Source of the DNA: Segniliparus rugosus ATCC BAA-974
GTDB taxonomy: Bacteria; Actinomycetota; Actinomycetes; Mycobacteriales; Mycobacteriaceae
Reading direction: 5' to 3'
Assembly (NCBI RefSeq): GCF_000185725.2
Contig: NZ_KI391953.1
Coordinates: 434,001 to 498,000, forward strand
DNA length: 64,000 nt
The notes under the pieces are model-generated. The model was not told where the DNA came from. It saw nothing but the letters and a program-made list of their open reading frames with translations, and did not search any database. The translations under genes were made by a program, and so were the position numbers. Below are positions 17,707 through 26,419 of this stretch, piece by piece (positions within the stretch are counted from its first letter, which is position 1; each line of letters begins with the position of its first letter).

Positions 17707-18140
17707 GCGCGCCGTCGTTGACCACGGCATCCCGCTGAAGGCCTCTCTCGTTTCGCACGAGGCGTGCGCGACAGGGAAGGACGCTCGGACGCGGAAACAC
17801 CAGGACGGGAAATCGTCCTCCTCGTCCAGACAGCCCGAGACGATCTCCGGGGCGGGGCAGTCTTTCGTTGGGGCGTTCGCCAAGTCGCGCAGCTTCGAGG
17901 CGCGCTCATCGGCGAGGAACCGGGTCAGGTCGTAGCCGGAGTCGGCGCAGGCGCGGACGTGCTGGGCGAGACGCGCCGACCTCATGCGGCCGTTGCCGCC
18001 GTTCGCGGACGAGATCGAAGATGCCGGGACCGCCTCACACGGCACCAACGGCGACAGCGCCCACGGCATGGACCGGGCCCGCGTCGGGCGCGCACGCCGA
18101 GAACTGGTAGCGCTCGTCCTGGTCCTCATAGCCGAAGATT
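17707..18140 (-). pseudogene. Decayed paralogue of the secreted protein at 27463-28314
   Basis: On the minus strand, segments such as GYDLTRFLADERASKLRDLA, CPAPEIVSGCLDEEDDFPSW and ETREAFSGM align with GYDLRKALVDNRASMLRNAA, CPDQNIVADSLDEEGDSLSW and EASESFRQT of the intact gene at 27463-28314. No signal peptide or intact start is found, and the upstream part is scattered over frames, so this is a remnant. It lies divergently to the intact ABM/PfpI/XRE operon. Confidence 0.65.
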
Positions 18141-18260
18141 GCGCAGGGACCGCCCTTCCTGATGCTGTGTCATCGGGGAGGGCGAGCGCGACCACCGCGT
18201 GCTGGATCGTGGCAAGATGGTACTGAGAAGGCCTGGTTCGTGCGCTGCTTGCATTACTAG

Positions 18261-18300
18261 GCTTGCCTCGCGCCCTCGGTACCGAGGGCGCGAGGCAAGC
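18261..18300. promoter_or_regulatory. 40-bp perfect palindrome just before an operon start
   Basis: Bases 18261-18280 and 18281-18300 are exact reverse complements, with no spacer. The palindrome ends five bases before the AAGGAG of the ABM gene. In RNA it would form a very stable hairpin next to the ribosome binding site. In DNA it could be an operator. There is no U-tract, so a plain terminator is less likely. Confidence 0.7.
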
Positions 18301-18315
18301 GACCAAGGAGTACTC

Positions 18316-18636
18316 GTGACCTATCACGTTTTCGTGCATTTCGACGTTCCGCCGGACAAGCGGGAAGACTTCGTCAAGGCAGCGAGTTTCGACGCCTCGG
18401 GCTCGCTCGAGGGCGAGCCGGGGACGCTGCGGTTCGAGGTGCTGCAGGATGCTGACAATCCGAACCGCTTCTACCTCGACGAGGTGTACGAGGACGAGGA
18501 GGCTTTCATCTACCACTCGAAACAGGAGACGATCAAGAAGTTCTACGAGCTCGTCGGTGGCTACGCGCAGGGCCCGAACTTCTGGGCGCGCTCCACGAAG
18601 CGGAACGGGACTGTCGTCAAGGAGAACGGGTCGTGA
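18316..18636 (+). CDS. Antibiotic biosynthesis monooxygenase (ABM)-like domain protein
   Basis: 106 residues from a GTG with AAGGAG five bases upstream. TYHVFVHFDVPPDKREDFVK, then GTLRFEVLQDADNPNRFYLD and EVYEDEEAFIYHS are typical of the ferredoxin-like ABM fold (quinol or heme monooxygenase type). It probably acts as a dimer on a small aromatic or quinone. It is the first gene of a three-gene operon; its stop overlaps the GTG of the PfpI gene. A decayed copy is at 26920-27213. Confidence 0.75.
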   Translation: MTYHVFVHFDVPPDKREDFVKAASFDASGSLEGEPGTLRFEVLQDADNPNRFYLDEVYEDEEAFIYHSKQETIKKFYELVGGYAQGPNFWARSTKRNGTVVKENGS

Positions 18637-19187
18637 GCATGGCCGACAAGAGAGTGCTGTTCATCACAGCGCAAGTCGGCGTCGAGCGGGACGAGCTTCT
18701 CGTCCCGCTCGAGCGGCTGCGGGCAAGCGGGGCCGCCACCGCGCACGCGGCTCCGCGTCCCGGCCAGGTCCAGACCTGGCTCAACGATGTCGACCACGAT
18801 GTCACGGTCACTGCGGGCCTTTCGCTCGACGACGCTCGGGCACAGGACTACGACGCGTTGGTCGTGCCCGGCGGCACGGTCAACGCCGACAACCTGCGGG
18901 CCCTCGACCCGGCGGTCCGGCTCGTTCGGGACTTCGCCCGTGACGGGAAGCCGATCGCGCTGGTCTGCCACGCCCCGTGGCTGTTGGTGGAGGCCGACCT
19001 TTTGCCCGGCAAGACGCTCACCTCGTACCACTCGATCCGCTCGGACATCGTCAACGCGGGCGGCGATTGGACGGACCAGCCGGTCGTGCTGGACGAGGCG
19101 AACGGCTGGCCGTTGATCACGTCGCGCAATCCCGGCGACTTGGAGGACTTCTCCTCCGCGATCATCGAGGCGCTTTCGGGCCGATGA
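18633..19187 (+). CDS. DJ-1/PfpI family protein
   Basis: 184 residues. DYDALVVPGGTVNADNLR and the nucleophile elbow ALVCHAPWLL (Cys112, His113) place it in the DJ-1/PfpI superfamily, which includes glyoxalases, deglycases, amidases and stress chaperones. TSYHSIRSDIVNAGGDW and DEANGWPLITSRNPGD match the family's C-terminal half. The GTG start overlaps the ABM stop and its own stop overlaps the XRE start, so all three are translationally coupled. Confidence 0.85.
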   Translation: MSMADKRVLFITAQVGVERDELLVPLERLRASGAATAHAAPRPGQVQTWLNDVDHDVTVTAGLSLDDARAQDYDALVVPGGTVNADNLRALDPAVRLVRDFARDGKPIALVCHAPWLLVEADLLPGKTLTSYHSIRSDIVNAGGDWTDQPVVLDEANGWPLITSRNPGDLEDFSSAIIEALSGR

Positions 19188-19999
19188 CCGATGTGCCGTT
19201 CGCGGACCTCTCCAGCTTCCTCAAGAGCCGTCGAGGCTCGATCTCGCCGCAGGAGGCGGGCATCCTCTCCGTCGGCCGCCGGAGGGTGCTGGGTTTACGC
19301 CGCGAGGAGCTCGCTGAGCGGGCCGGGTTGAGCGTCGACTACTACACCAAGCTCGAGCAGGGTCGAGCTGGTGTGCCGTCCTACCAGGTACGAGCGTCGT
19401 TGTCGAAGGCGTTGGGGTTCGACGAGTCCGAACGGGCGTATCTGGACCTGCTGGTCGACCCTCGGCCCCCACAGCCCCGCCCGCAGTCTCTGAGGGCTGG
19501 GCTGCTCGAGTTCGTCCGGGGCTATTCAGACGGCCCGGCCTATATGTTCGACCCAGGGCTGGACTTCGTCGCGGCGAACGAGCCGGCCCGCGAGATCCTG
19601 TTCCGGGGCGTGCCGGACGAGCTGCGCGACAACATGGCGCGGTGGATCTTCCTCGCGGAGGCATCGCGGGCTGTCTTCGTCGACTGGCGGAGCAAAGCCG
19701 AGGAGGTCAGCGGGATTTTGCGCTTCGCCCTCGCGGAACGGGGCGATGACCAGAGGCTGCGCTCTTTGGTGGCCGAGCTGATGCCCGAGCCCGCCTTCGC
19801 GCGGATCTGGCGCTCGCACATCGTCCTGGACAAAAACCACGGCCAAAAGCTCATCCGGACCCCCGACCACGAGAAAAAGACCCTCGCGTACGAGACGCTC
19901 CAGTCCGTCTCCGCGCCCGGACACCGCATCGTCCTCCACAAGATCATCGACCACGTCGGCGAATCACAAGGAGAAGGAGTAGGTCCAGGAATTCATTGA
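19184..19999 (+). CDS. XRE-family regulator with MmyB-like ligand domain
   Basis: 271 residues. The N-terminal HTH is LRREELAERAGLSVDYYTKL with LEQGRAGVPS (about 34-65). The C-terminal domain (about 105-255, with FDPGLDFVAANEPAREILF) is MmyB-like, a PAS-related pocket proposed to bind small or fatty ligands. It is the last gene of the ABM/PfpI operon and is the likely regulator of that operon. Immediately downstream the sequence becomes insertion-sequence debris. Confidence 0.8.
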   Translation: MTDVPFADLSSFLKSRRGSISPQEAGILSVGRRRVLGLRREELAERAGLSVDYYTKLEQGRAGVPSYQVRASLSKALGFDESERAYLDLLVDPRPPQPRPQSLRAGLLEFVRGYSDGPAYMFDPGLDFVAANEPAREILFRGVPDELRDNMARWIFLAEASRAVFVDWRSKAEEVSGILRFALAERGDDQRLRSLVAELMPEPAFARIWRSHIVLDKNHGQKLIRTPDHEKKTLAYETLQSVSAPGHRIVLHKIIDHVGESQGEGVGPGIH

Positions 20000-20089
20000 C
20001 GTCGTTGGAGCCAGCTGAGACGCGATCTCGCAGACGCTGGTCCGGTTGTTCTGGGCCCCGAACCGAGGCGCTGGCGATGGGCGCAGGCC

Positions 20090-20265
20090 CCCTGCGGCTG
20101 GCGCCGGAAATCGCCCGAACACGAAAGCGGGATCAGCGCGGTCAAACGAGCCACCGCCAACGCAGGCGGGCAAAGGCAGCCGGATTCCCCCGCGAGAAAT
20201 AGCTCACGGACTTCGACTTCGATGCAAACCCGAACGTCAGCCCCGCCACGATCAACGCCCGCAGA
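20090..20265 (+). pseudogene. IS21-family istB remnant
   Basis: The sequence GFPREK, an in-frame TAG, then LTDFDFDANPNVSPATINA is the signature of the N-terminal part of IstB, the ATPase helper of IS21 elements. The reading frame breaks on both sides and no Walker motif follows. No istA was found nearby. It marks an old insertion just after the XRE gene. Confidence 0.55.
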
Positions 20266-20412
20266 CAGGAGTCGGAAAGATCTTGACGACCGGCGCCATC
20301 CGGGTCCTCGCGAGCCGTTTGCGGCCCCAGTGTAGATCCAACGACGCCTTCGCCCTCGAGGCCGGGTACCAGTCTGGCGTGCGGTCAAATCTGCGAATTG
20401 GGGGTCTCCGGC

Positions 20413-21342
20413 TTAGATTCCAGTGGATGTCGCGAGGGCTGGGTTCTGTCTGGCCGATGATACTGATGCGGTCGCCAGTTCTTTCTCGGTTGCCATGAGG
20501 TCGGAGTGTTCGGCCCATCCGAGGCTCTTGCGGGGGCGGGCGTTGATCTCGTCGGTGACGGGCCGCAGCTCGCCGGGGGCGATCCCGCCGAGGTCGGTCC
20601 TTTTGGGGAAGTGGTCACGCAGCCTGTTCATGTTCTCGTTGCTGCCGCGCTGCCAGGGGAATGCGGGTCGCAGAAGAACACCGTGCACCGGTGCGCTCGG
20701 TGATCTGCCGGTGCAGCGTGAGTTCTTTGCCCTGGTCCCAGGCCAGCGTCCGGCGTAGCTGTTCGGGCAGGGCTTGCCGCGCGGCGACGACGCGGTCTCG
20801 CGCGGACTCGGCGGTGGGTTTGCCGGTGAAGATGCTCAGGAGGATCAGGTGTCGGCTGCGCCGTTCGACCAGTGTGGCGATGGTGGAGCGGTTCCCCGCT
20901 CTCATGACCAGGTCGCCCTCCCAGCGCCCCGCCTCACGGCGGTCTTCGACCCCTGGCGGGCGTTCTCGACGCACAAGCGCCGGGCCGGTTGCTCCTTGAA
21001 ACCGCTCGCCCAGCTCGCGCGCGACCGGCTCCGGGCTCCACAGCAGCCCGACCACCACAGCGCGCAGCTCGGGAGTATGCGGTCAGTCGGCTACCGCCCC
21101 AACGTGGCCGACGCGCGGTGGCCGAGCTGGTCGGCTGTGTTTGGGCGGTAGCGGCCAGACGGCCCGGTGTCGCGCGGCGGCTCCCGGCTGATCGTGGATG
21201 GCGAGCGTCCGATCAGTCTCGCGATCTGATGCGCCCGGCCTCTTCTCCGCCGCAAGTCGGCGATCACGTTCCGCTCGGCCAGGGGACAGACGCCGGGGAT
21301 GCCGCTGTTCCGGCGGGGCCAGTTTGGGCAAGGGGAGTGCAC
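20413..21342 (-). pseudogene. Decayed IS30-family transposase
   Basis: Three minus-strand pieces in different frames together resemble an IS30 transposase. The N-terminal HTH is IARLIGRSPSTISRE with YRPNTA (21091-21342). A catalytic-core piece has GRWEGDLVMRAGNRSTIATL and the acidic segment AWDQGKEL (20615-21058). A C-terminal piece has WQRGSNENMNRLRDHFPK and NARPRKSLGW (20413-20688). At least two frameshifts separate them. Terminal inverted repeats were not identified. It is non-functional. Confidence 0.8.
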
Positions 21343-21471
21343 CGGCTCCCCGGCGGCGTTGATCCACGTGCTCCCGAAACGCCAGCGGGTTCCCCGTGTT
21401 CTGGTGGGCTCCGAGCATACGGCAGGCCTCGGCGTTGCCCAGTCTCTGCGCGATCAGCCTAATGCAAGTCC

Positions 21472-21801
21472 CTACAATTGGGGAACGCTCATCTCTGCCA
21501 GTTCCGACCAGCCTGCGGCCCCGACGCGCTCGCTCACGACCTTCGGCGTTGTGGCGAGGAGCGGGGTGAGATCCCGTTGCGCCTTGGCGAAATGTTGGCT
21601 GTTGACGTGGGCGGAGCCGGCCTCCTCGTCACGGAACGCCTCGACGAGGACGTACTCGCGGGGGTTTTCGAGGCTCCGCGACCATTCGAACCAGAGGTTG
21701 CCCGGTTCGGCGCGAGTGGCCTCGGTGAACTCTCGCACATGATCCGGCCAGGCCTCGGCGTGGTCGTCGGCCGTCAAAAATTTCACAACAATGAAAATCA
21801 A
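21472..21801 (-). CDS. Putative quinol monooxygenase (ABM domain)
   Basis: 109 residues from a TTG at 21801 with AAAGAGGA about seven bases upstream. LIFIVVKFLTADDHAEAWPD, RAEPGNLWFEWSRSLENPRE and YVLVEAFRDEEAGSAHVNS fit the YgiN/ABM fold. It is distinct from the ABM protein at 18316. It lies 55 bases after the exported cupin gene, in the same direction, so the two probably form one unit. Confidence 0.7.
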   Translation of the reverse strand: MIFIVVKFLTADDHAEAWPDHVREFTEATRAEPGNLWFEWSRSLENPREYVLVEAFRDEEAGSAHVNSQHFAKAQRDLTPLLATTPKVVSERVGAAGWSELAEMSVPQL

Positions 21802-21856
21802 CTGCGTGTCCTCTTTCTTGTCGGGTTCTCTTGGTCGTCGGGGACTTCCCGGCCGG

Positions 21857-22393
21857 TCAGAACTGGCGCCAGCCAGGTTTGTCTGGCTCCGCGAGACGGA
21901 TGTCGACCGGCCCGACGCCGAAAACCGCGACCACTGCGGGCTCGGAGCTGGACGAGGGGACTCCGTCGTAGTGATACGTCCGGGCGGTGCGTTTGACGAA
22001 ACCGCCCGCCCGCACCGGGACTGCGTTCTCCGGGTCGAAGTCCCGCCCGCTGTTGACGTGCCAAGCCCCCGAGATAACCATTTGGATTCGGTCTGTGGCA
22101 TAACTGTGGGGGGCGCTGAACCAGCCCGGGTTCCAGCGCATGACCACGAGGTACGGCCCTGGCTTGTCGAAGTCGCCGTAGAGCTTCGCCATCTCCCCGC
22201 TGCCTTCGGGCAGGTTCAGCCAAGGGACGAAGCCTATTTCCTCCGGCTGCAGGACGAACGTCTGCTTCGGGTCGATCGGCTCCGCCCAAGCGGCGCCCTC
22301 GGACAGGGCCGCGATCAAGGGAGCCGCCATCGCCGCCGAGAGCAGCGTCCGACGCTCCAGGCCAAGAGGGGGCTGATTGCTCGAATCCTCCAT
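21857..22393 (-). CDS. Exported cupin-like protein with twin-arginine signal
   Basis: 178 residues from an ATG with AGGAA upstream. Residues 11-37 (GLERRTLLSAAMAAPLIAAL then SEGAAWA) form a signal with an RR pair before the hydrophobic stretch, suggesting Tat export. The mature part (FVPWLNLPEGSGEMAKLYGD, QMVISGAWHVNSGRDFDPE, VKRTARTYHYDG) resembles cupins of the anti-sigma/DUF4437-like type. It probably acts outside the membrane on an unknown compound, together with the ABM protein downstream. Confidence 0.65.
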   Translation of the reverse strand: MEDSSNQPPLGLERRTLLSAAMAAPLIAALSEGAAWAEPIDPKQTFVLQPEEIGFVPWLNLPEGSGEMAKLYGDFDKPGPYLVVMRWNPGWFSAPHSYATDRIQMVISGAWHVNSGRDFDPENAVPVRAGGFVKRTARTYHYDGVPSSSSEPAVVAVFGVGPVDIRLAEPDKPGWRQF

Positions 22394-22404
22394 TAGATTT
22401 CCTA

Positions 22405-23609
22405 ATCGTTTAGTAGGGATGTTGGTTTGCAGTGATTGCTGCGGGTTGGTGTTCCTGTCGGCCGAGGCCGGGGACGAGCCCGAGACTCCGATCCCCGTCG
22501 ACATCGGGACCGACCGGGGGCTTCCGGTCGCGGCCCTGCGCGCGACCGGAAGGCCCGTCTATCCGATCAATCCCCTCGCCGCCTCCCGCTACCGCGCCCG
22601 ACACCAGCTCTCCGGCTCCAAGTCCGACGCGACCGGCGCGGTGCTGTTGGCGAACATCCTGCGCGCCGACCAGGCGGCGCACCGGTCCTTGCCCGCCAAC
22701 ACGGAGCTGGCCCAAGGGGTGCTCGCCCGCGCCTAGCAGGACGCGGTCTGGGCCCGCACGAAGCCCGTCCAACAGGCTCGATCCCTGCTCAAAGACTTCT
22801 ATCCAGCCGCGCTGGAGGCCTTCGCCGATCTGCCCACCGGTGGTTTGACCCGCTCCGAGGCCCGATTCATCCTCGCGTTCGCGGCGATCCCTGCGCGGGC
22901 CGCGAGACTCACCAAGGTCCGGCGTAAAGCGCTGTTGGCCAAAGCCGGGCGCACACGCGGCCTCGACACTGAGGCGCAGCGGTTGTTCGATGCCTTCCGG
23001 GCCGAACGTCTTCGCCAACCAGCGTTGGTGGAGAACGCGATAGGCGCCCAGCTCGCGGCTTTGCTCCTCCAGCTCGACGGCGCTTGCCAAGGCGCTGACG
23101 ATCTGGAGGAGCAGGCCCGCGCCTCTTTTGAACAACACCCGGACGCTCCGGCGATCACCAGCTTCTCCGGTATGGGCACGCTGGTCGGCGCTCGGGTGCT
23201 CGTCGAGCTCAGCGACGACCGCAGCAGGTTCGCCGACGCGAGATGCCTCAAAGCGTTCGCCGGTTCCGCCCCCGTCGCCCGCGCGAGCGGCAAGAAAACT
23301 GTGATCATGTGTCGCCAGATCAAGAACAACTGGCTCGCGGCGGCTGGCTCCATCTGGGCATTCGGCTCGCTCAGATCCTCGCCCGGAGCCAGGGCGCACT
23401 TCGAAGCCCGCAGAACCGCCGGAGACTGGAACCGCAGCGCCCAACGCCACCTGTTCAACAAACTCCTCGGACAACTCCACCACTGCCTTCAAACCGGGAT
23501 CGCCCACAACGAGAACCACGCCTTCTCACCACCTCTCCAACTCGCGGCTTGGCTTTGCCTTCTTGAGATGTCTTTCTTATGTCTTCGGGCCAACGGGGCC
23601 CGCCGTTAG
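22405..23609 (+). pseudogene. IS110-family transposase with internal stop
   Basis: One reading frame carries PVDIGTDRGLPVAALRATGR, SGSKSDATGAVLLANILR, then a TAG at 22734-22736. It continues as KDFYPAALEAFADLPTGGL, SFSGMGTLVGARVLVELSDD and FAGSAPVARASGKK to 23609. The last segments are the transposase-20 domain of IS110 elements. The N-terminal part of the DEDD domain is missing, so it is truncated as well as interrupted. It sits between the exported cupin and the aldo/keto reductase. Confidence 0.8.
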
Positions 23610-24742
23610 AGCGCGAGGTCGCGCGGCGCGGTCGGCGCGTCCTGCAGGATGAGGTTCGCCTGCTTGAGCTCCGACCAGAAATCGTCCGCCACGCGCGTGC
23701 GGAACGAGGCCACGTTCTCGCGCACCTGGTCCGCCGTGTGCATGCCCACGGGGACGGAAGCGACGACGCTCGGGGCGAGGGCGAATTGGATCGCCGCCGT
23801 TCGCAAGTCCACGTCGTGCCTGGCGGCGACCGCGCGGAGTGCCTCGCGTTTCTGGGCGATCTGCGGGGTGGCCTTTGACTCTTGGTAGGCGTATCGCGGC
23901 GTGCCCGCGAGATAGCCCCCGTTGAGCGCCCCGACCATGACGAGCTGGACGTCTTTCTCCTGGGCGAGGGGGAACAGGTTGCGCAAGGCGTTCTCGTGCT
24001 CGATGAGCGAGTACTGCTCGGCGCACATGCAGATGTCCGGGTCGGACTCCCGGATGGCCCTCATGATCGGCTCCACGTTGTTGACCCCGAGGCCCCAGCC
24101 TTTGATCAGGCCTTCGTCCCGCATCTTCGAGAGCTCGGGGAACGCGCCGCGCGCGCACTCGTCGAAACGCCGGCTCCAGTCGATGTCGGGGTTGGCCGAG
24201 TCGAGGTCGTGCACGTAGACGATGTCGATGTAGGGGAGACCGAGCCTGTTGAGGCTGTCCTCGACGGACCTCCGGACACCGGGCCCGGAGAAGTCGTATC
24301 TGTAGCTGAAGTTGGCTTTGCCCTTCCACGTCGAGTCGCGCCCCTGAAAGCGGGCGTCTGCCGTGAACAGGCGGCCGACCTTCGTCGACAGCACGAACTC
24401 TTCGCGGGGGACGTTGTAGAGGAAGTTGCCGAAACGGCGCTCGCTTAGCCCGTAGCCGTAAAAGGGAGAGGTGTCGTAGTAGCGGATCCCGCTGTTCCAC
24501 GCCTCTTCCAGAGTGGCGCGGCAGTCTTCGTCCGAGTGGACGTTCATGCCGTCGCCGATGGCCACGCCGCCAAGGCCGAGCGCGTGGCGCAAACGGAACT
24601 GTCCGCGAGTCGAGGGCGCAGGGGCCGACTTCGCCGCGCCATTGCCCGAGTCAGGGATGCCGCCTTTGGCGCAAGCCGTCGAGATGGCCGAGGTGGCGGC
24701 CAAAACCGCCCCCAGCTGGAGCGCGTGCCGTCGAGTCGCCAT
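23606..24742 (-). CDS. Exported aldo/keto reductase-like lipoprotein
   Basis: 378 residues. The start MATRRHALQLGAVLAATSA with lipobox STAC (Cys24) and an RR pair predicts a Tat-exported lipoprotein, unusual for this cytoplasmic NADPH-dependent family. The reductase tetrad is present: Asp90 and Tyr95 in DTSPFYGYG, Lys121 in LSTKVG and His178 in VYVHDLDS. LGVNNVEPIMRAIRE and GGYLAGTPRYAYQESK are typical of the galactose/fucose dehydrogenase-like AKR branch. It follows the cupin gene by 44 bases, in one operon. Confidence 0.8.
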   Translation of the reverse strand: MATRRHALQLGAVLAATSAISTACAKGGIPDSGNGAAKSAPAPSTRGQFRLRHALGLGGVAIGDGMNVHSDEDCRATLEEAWNSGIRYYDTSPFYGYGLSERRFGNFLYNVPREEFVLSTKVGRLFTADARFQGRDSTWKGKANFSYRYDFSGPGVRRSVEDSLNRLGLPYIDIVYVHDLDSANPDIDWSRRFDECARGAFPELSKMRDEGLIKGWGLGVNNVEPIMRAIRESDPDICMCAEQYSLIEHENALRNLFPLAQEKDVQLVMVGALNGGYLAGTPRYAYQESKATPQIAQKREALRAVAARHDVDLRTAAIQFALAPSVVASVPVGMHTADQVRENVASFRTRVADDFWSELKQANLILQDAPTAPRDLAL

Positions 24743-24786
24743 GAGTGTCGCCTTTCTTTCCGCTAAACGTCGAAGCTTCGTCGGTC

Positions 24787-25230
24787 TCAGAAGGATCCGT
24801 TGCGCTGCATGAAATCGGCCGCCGTGGCTTCGTCCGGATTGACGAAAACCACATCGTCGGGGCGTCGGCGGGGGACGTCGACGCTGAGCACGACCAGGGG
24901 GTCCTCGGACACTGCGAGGAAGCCATGGACCGTCTTCCTCGGGAAACGCAGGAACAAGCCCGGACGTGCTTCGAGGTCTTGGCCGTCGATATGGAACAGG
25001 CCCGTGCCGCTCACCACGTAGAGATGCTCGTCGCATTCGTTGTGGTAGTGCAGCGGCAGCGGCCTGTACACCCGGAAAATCCGGCTGCTCGCCTCAGGGG
25101 AGTCGCTGAAGTACTCGTCCGCGACGATCGCCTGCGTCTTCTCGGGCAGTTTCTTGATCTCTTCTTGGACGTCGAAGACGGTTTTCGCATTGTCCGTTTG
25201 CGGGATGAAACAGGTGTTCTCGTTTGGCAT
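24787..25230 (-). CDS. Small cupin protein under the TAGATACA operator
   Basis: 147 residues from an ATG with AAGGAG upstream. The first cupin motif is complete: His61, His63 and Glu68 in LHYHNECDEHLYVVSGTG; the second motif provides His102 in FPRKTVHGF. These residues bind a metal, typically Fe or Mn. The substrate is unknown. It heads an operon with the aldo/keto reductase and carries, 55 bases upstream, the same direct-repeat element as the bicupin gene at 28465. Confidence 0.8.
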   Translation of the reverse strand: MPNENTCFIPQTDNAKTVFDVQEEIKKLPEKTQAIVADEYFSDSPEASSRIFRVYRPLPLHYHNECDEHLYVVSGTGLFHIDGQDLEARPGLFLRFPRKTVHGFLAVSEDPLVVLSVDVPRRRPDDVVFVNPDEATAADFMQRNGSF

Positions 25231-25284
25231 GTCCTCTGCTCCTTGCTTATGCCTCTCTGCGGGCGCTGGTTGCGCGAAGCGCGT

Positions 25285-25303
25285 TGTATCTATCTTGTAT
25301 CTA
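25285..25303 (-). promoter_or_regulatory. TAGATACA direct-repeat operator, copy 1
   Basis: Read on the minus strand: TAGATACA-AGA-TAGATACA, a direct repeat with an 11-bp period (one helical turn). It is 55 bases before the small cupin gene and in the same orientation to its gene as copy 2. Extended identity with copy 2 is about 21 bases. It probably binds the GntR regulator at 29488-30168; that link is inferred. Confidence 0.7.
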
Positions 25304-25472
25304 AGCCTACTGGCGGTTTGACCCGTGTCAACCGTGACCAGAGAGAAGTAACGCAGGTCAAAATGCTGGCGCGCCGGAGGTCGTCCCGACTGTGACCGCT
25401 CGGCGACGCGGGCCCGCGAACTGCCCCCAGGTCGGCTGCCGTCACAGGTTCCGCTGCTAAGTCCTCGCCGAA

Positions 25473-25508
25473 CGCGATAGCGACGGAACGAACTCCGTCG
25501 CTATCGCG
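25473..25508 (-). terminator. Hairpin after the PPC lipoprotein gene
   Basis: A 15-bp perfect inverted repeat (25473-25487, 25494-25508) with loop ACGAAC, 70 bases beyond the stop of the minus-strand PPC gene. There is no T-tract. The rest of 25231-25578 holds only the cupin promoter with the TAGATACA element; no gene was seen there. Confidence 0.55.
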
Positions 25509-25578
25509 CTCCAACGAGTCGTTCGCGGATTGGATCAAGATGTTCGCCGCCCTACGCCTTTGCGTCACAGTCGTCGCG

Positions 25579-26181
25579 TTAGAGACCGAAGAGAAAGAGT
25601 CCGGAGCGCTCGTCTAAAGCCTTCGGGAGGTCGGTGGGATAGGTTCGGGCGAAGACTTCTACGGTGGGCGAAGCGATCGCATAAAGCAGATGGCCCCCCG
25701 TGACACTGCCGTCCTCGTGCCCCACGGTGAGGTGTGTGTGCACGGTGGGTTTGCCGCTCGAGACTCCGATGTCTCCGGTAATCGAAAGCGCTTCGACCTG
25801 GCCTTGCGCCGGAATGACTCGGTACTGCTTGCGAGAGATGTCGTACCAGCCGTAGCGCACGTCGCGCAGAGCTCCGACCGCCGTGAAGCTTCCCGCATGC
25901 ACATTGTGAGCCACAGCGAAATCGTTAAGCGCTGTGAACAGCTCATCGCCGTCGGCCAAGACGACTATGTAGGAACTGCCATCCAGCTGCCGCACATGCG
26001 TGCCCGGAGCCTCGCCGTGAGGCCCGGCGTCTTGCGGGGAGAGGTATTCGGCTGGGGGAGGTAAAGACCTCTCTGATTCCTGGGTTCCCATCGGGCTGGG
26101 TGCGCCGCACGCCGTGAGGAGGGAACCCGCAGCTATCGCTGACATACCTGCGGCGACGAGATCCCTTCGTTGATACTGCAT
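25579..26181 (-). CDS. PPC/DUF296-domain lipoprotein
   Basis: 200 residues from an ATG with AAGGAG six bases upstream. The N-terminus MQYQRRDLVAAGMSAIAAGS with lipobox LTAC (Cys25) marks a lipoprotein, possibly Tat-exported. The mature part (SYIVVLADGDELFTALNDFA, GSFTAVGALRDVRYGWYD, KPTVHTHLTVGHEDGSVTGG) is the PPC domain, usually found in plant AT-hook proteins and in single-domain bacterial proteins. The His-rich strand may bind metal. An exported form is unusual. Confidence 0.75.
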   Translation of the reverse strand: MQYQRRDLVAAGMSAIAAGSLLTACGAPSPMGTQESERSLPPPAEYLSPQDAGPHGEAPGTHVRQLDGSSYIVVLADGDELFTALNDFAVAHNVHAGSFTAVGALRDVRYGWYDISRKQYRVIPAQGQVEALSITGDIGVSSGKPTVHTHLTVGHEDGSVTGGHLLYAIASPTVEVFARTYPTDLPKALDERSGLFLFGL

Positions 26182-26204
26182 AGTGAGCTCCTTTGCTTCG
26201 TCTT

Positions 26205-26400
26205 GTCAAGGTTCCGTGATCGTTGGAGGACGATCCGGTATCCGGGGCCTGAAACAGGTTGAAAGGTCTCGTCGGCGCGAGGATCTTCCTCTCTCCTCCA
26301 GACGAGCGTGTTCCTGTAGTTCTTGTCGAGGACGACGGCCGAGCACCAGGCATGCACGAAAGGCCGTTGAACGCAGAAGGCTTCTCGAAGAACACCTCGA
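26205..26400 (-). pseudogene. Remnant of an XRE/MmyB-type regulator C-terminus
   Basis: A minus-strand segment VVLDKNYRNTLVW then ADETFQPVSGPGYRIVLQ aligns with IVLDKNHGQKLIR and AYETLQSVSAPGHRIVLH at the end of the intact XRE regulator (19184-19999). The HTH part is absent. It is the last part of the decayed second copy of the ABM/PfpI/XRE operon. Confidence 0.6.
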
Positions 26401-26419
26401 GTGCGCCGGGGCCCCTTTG

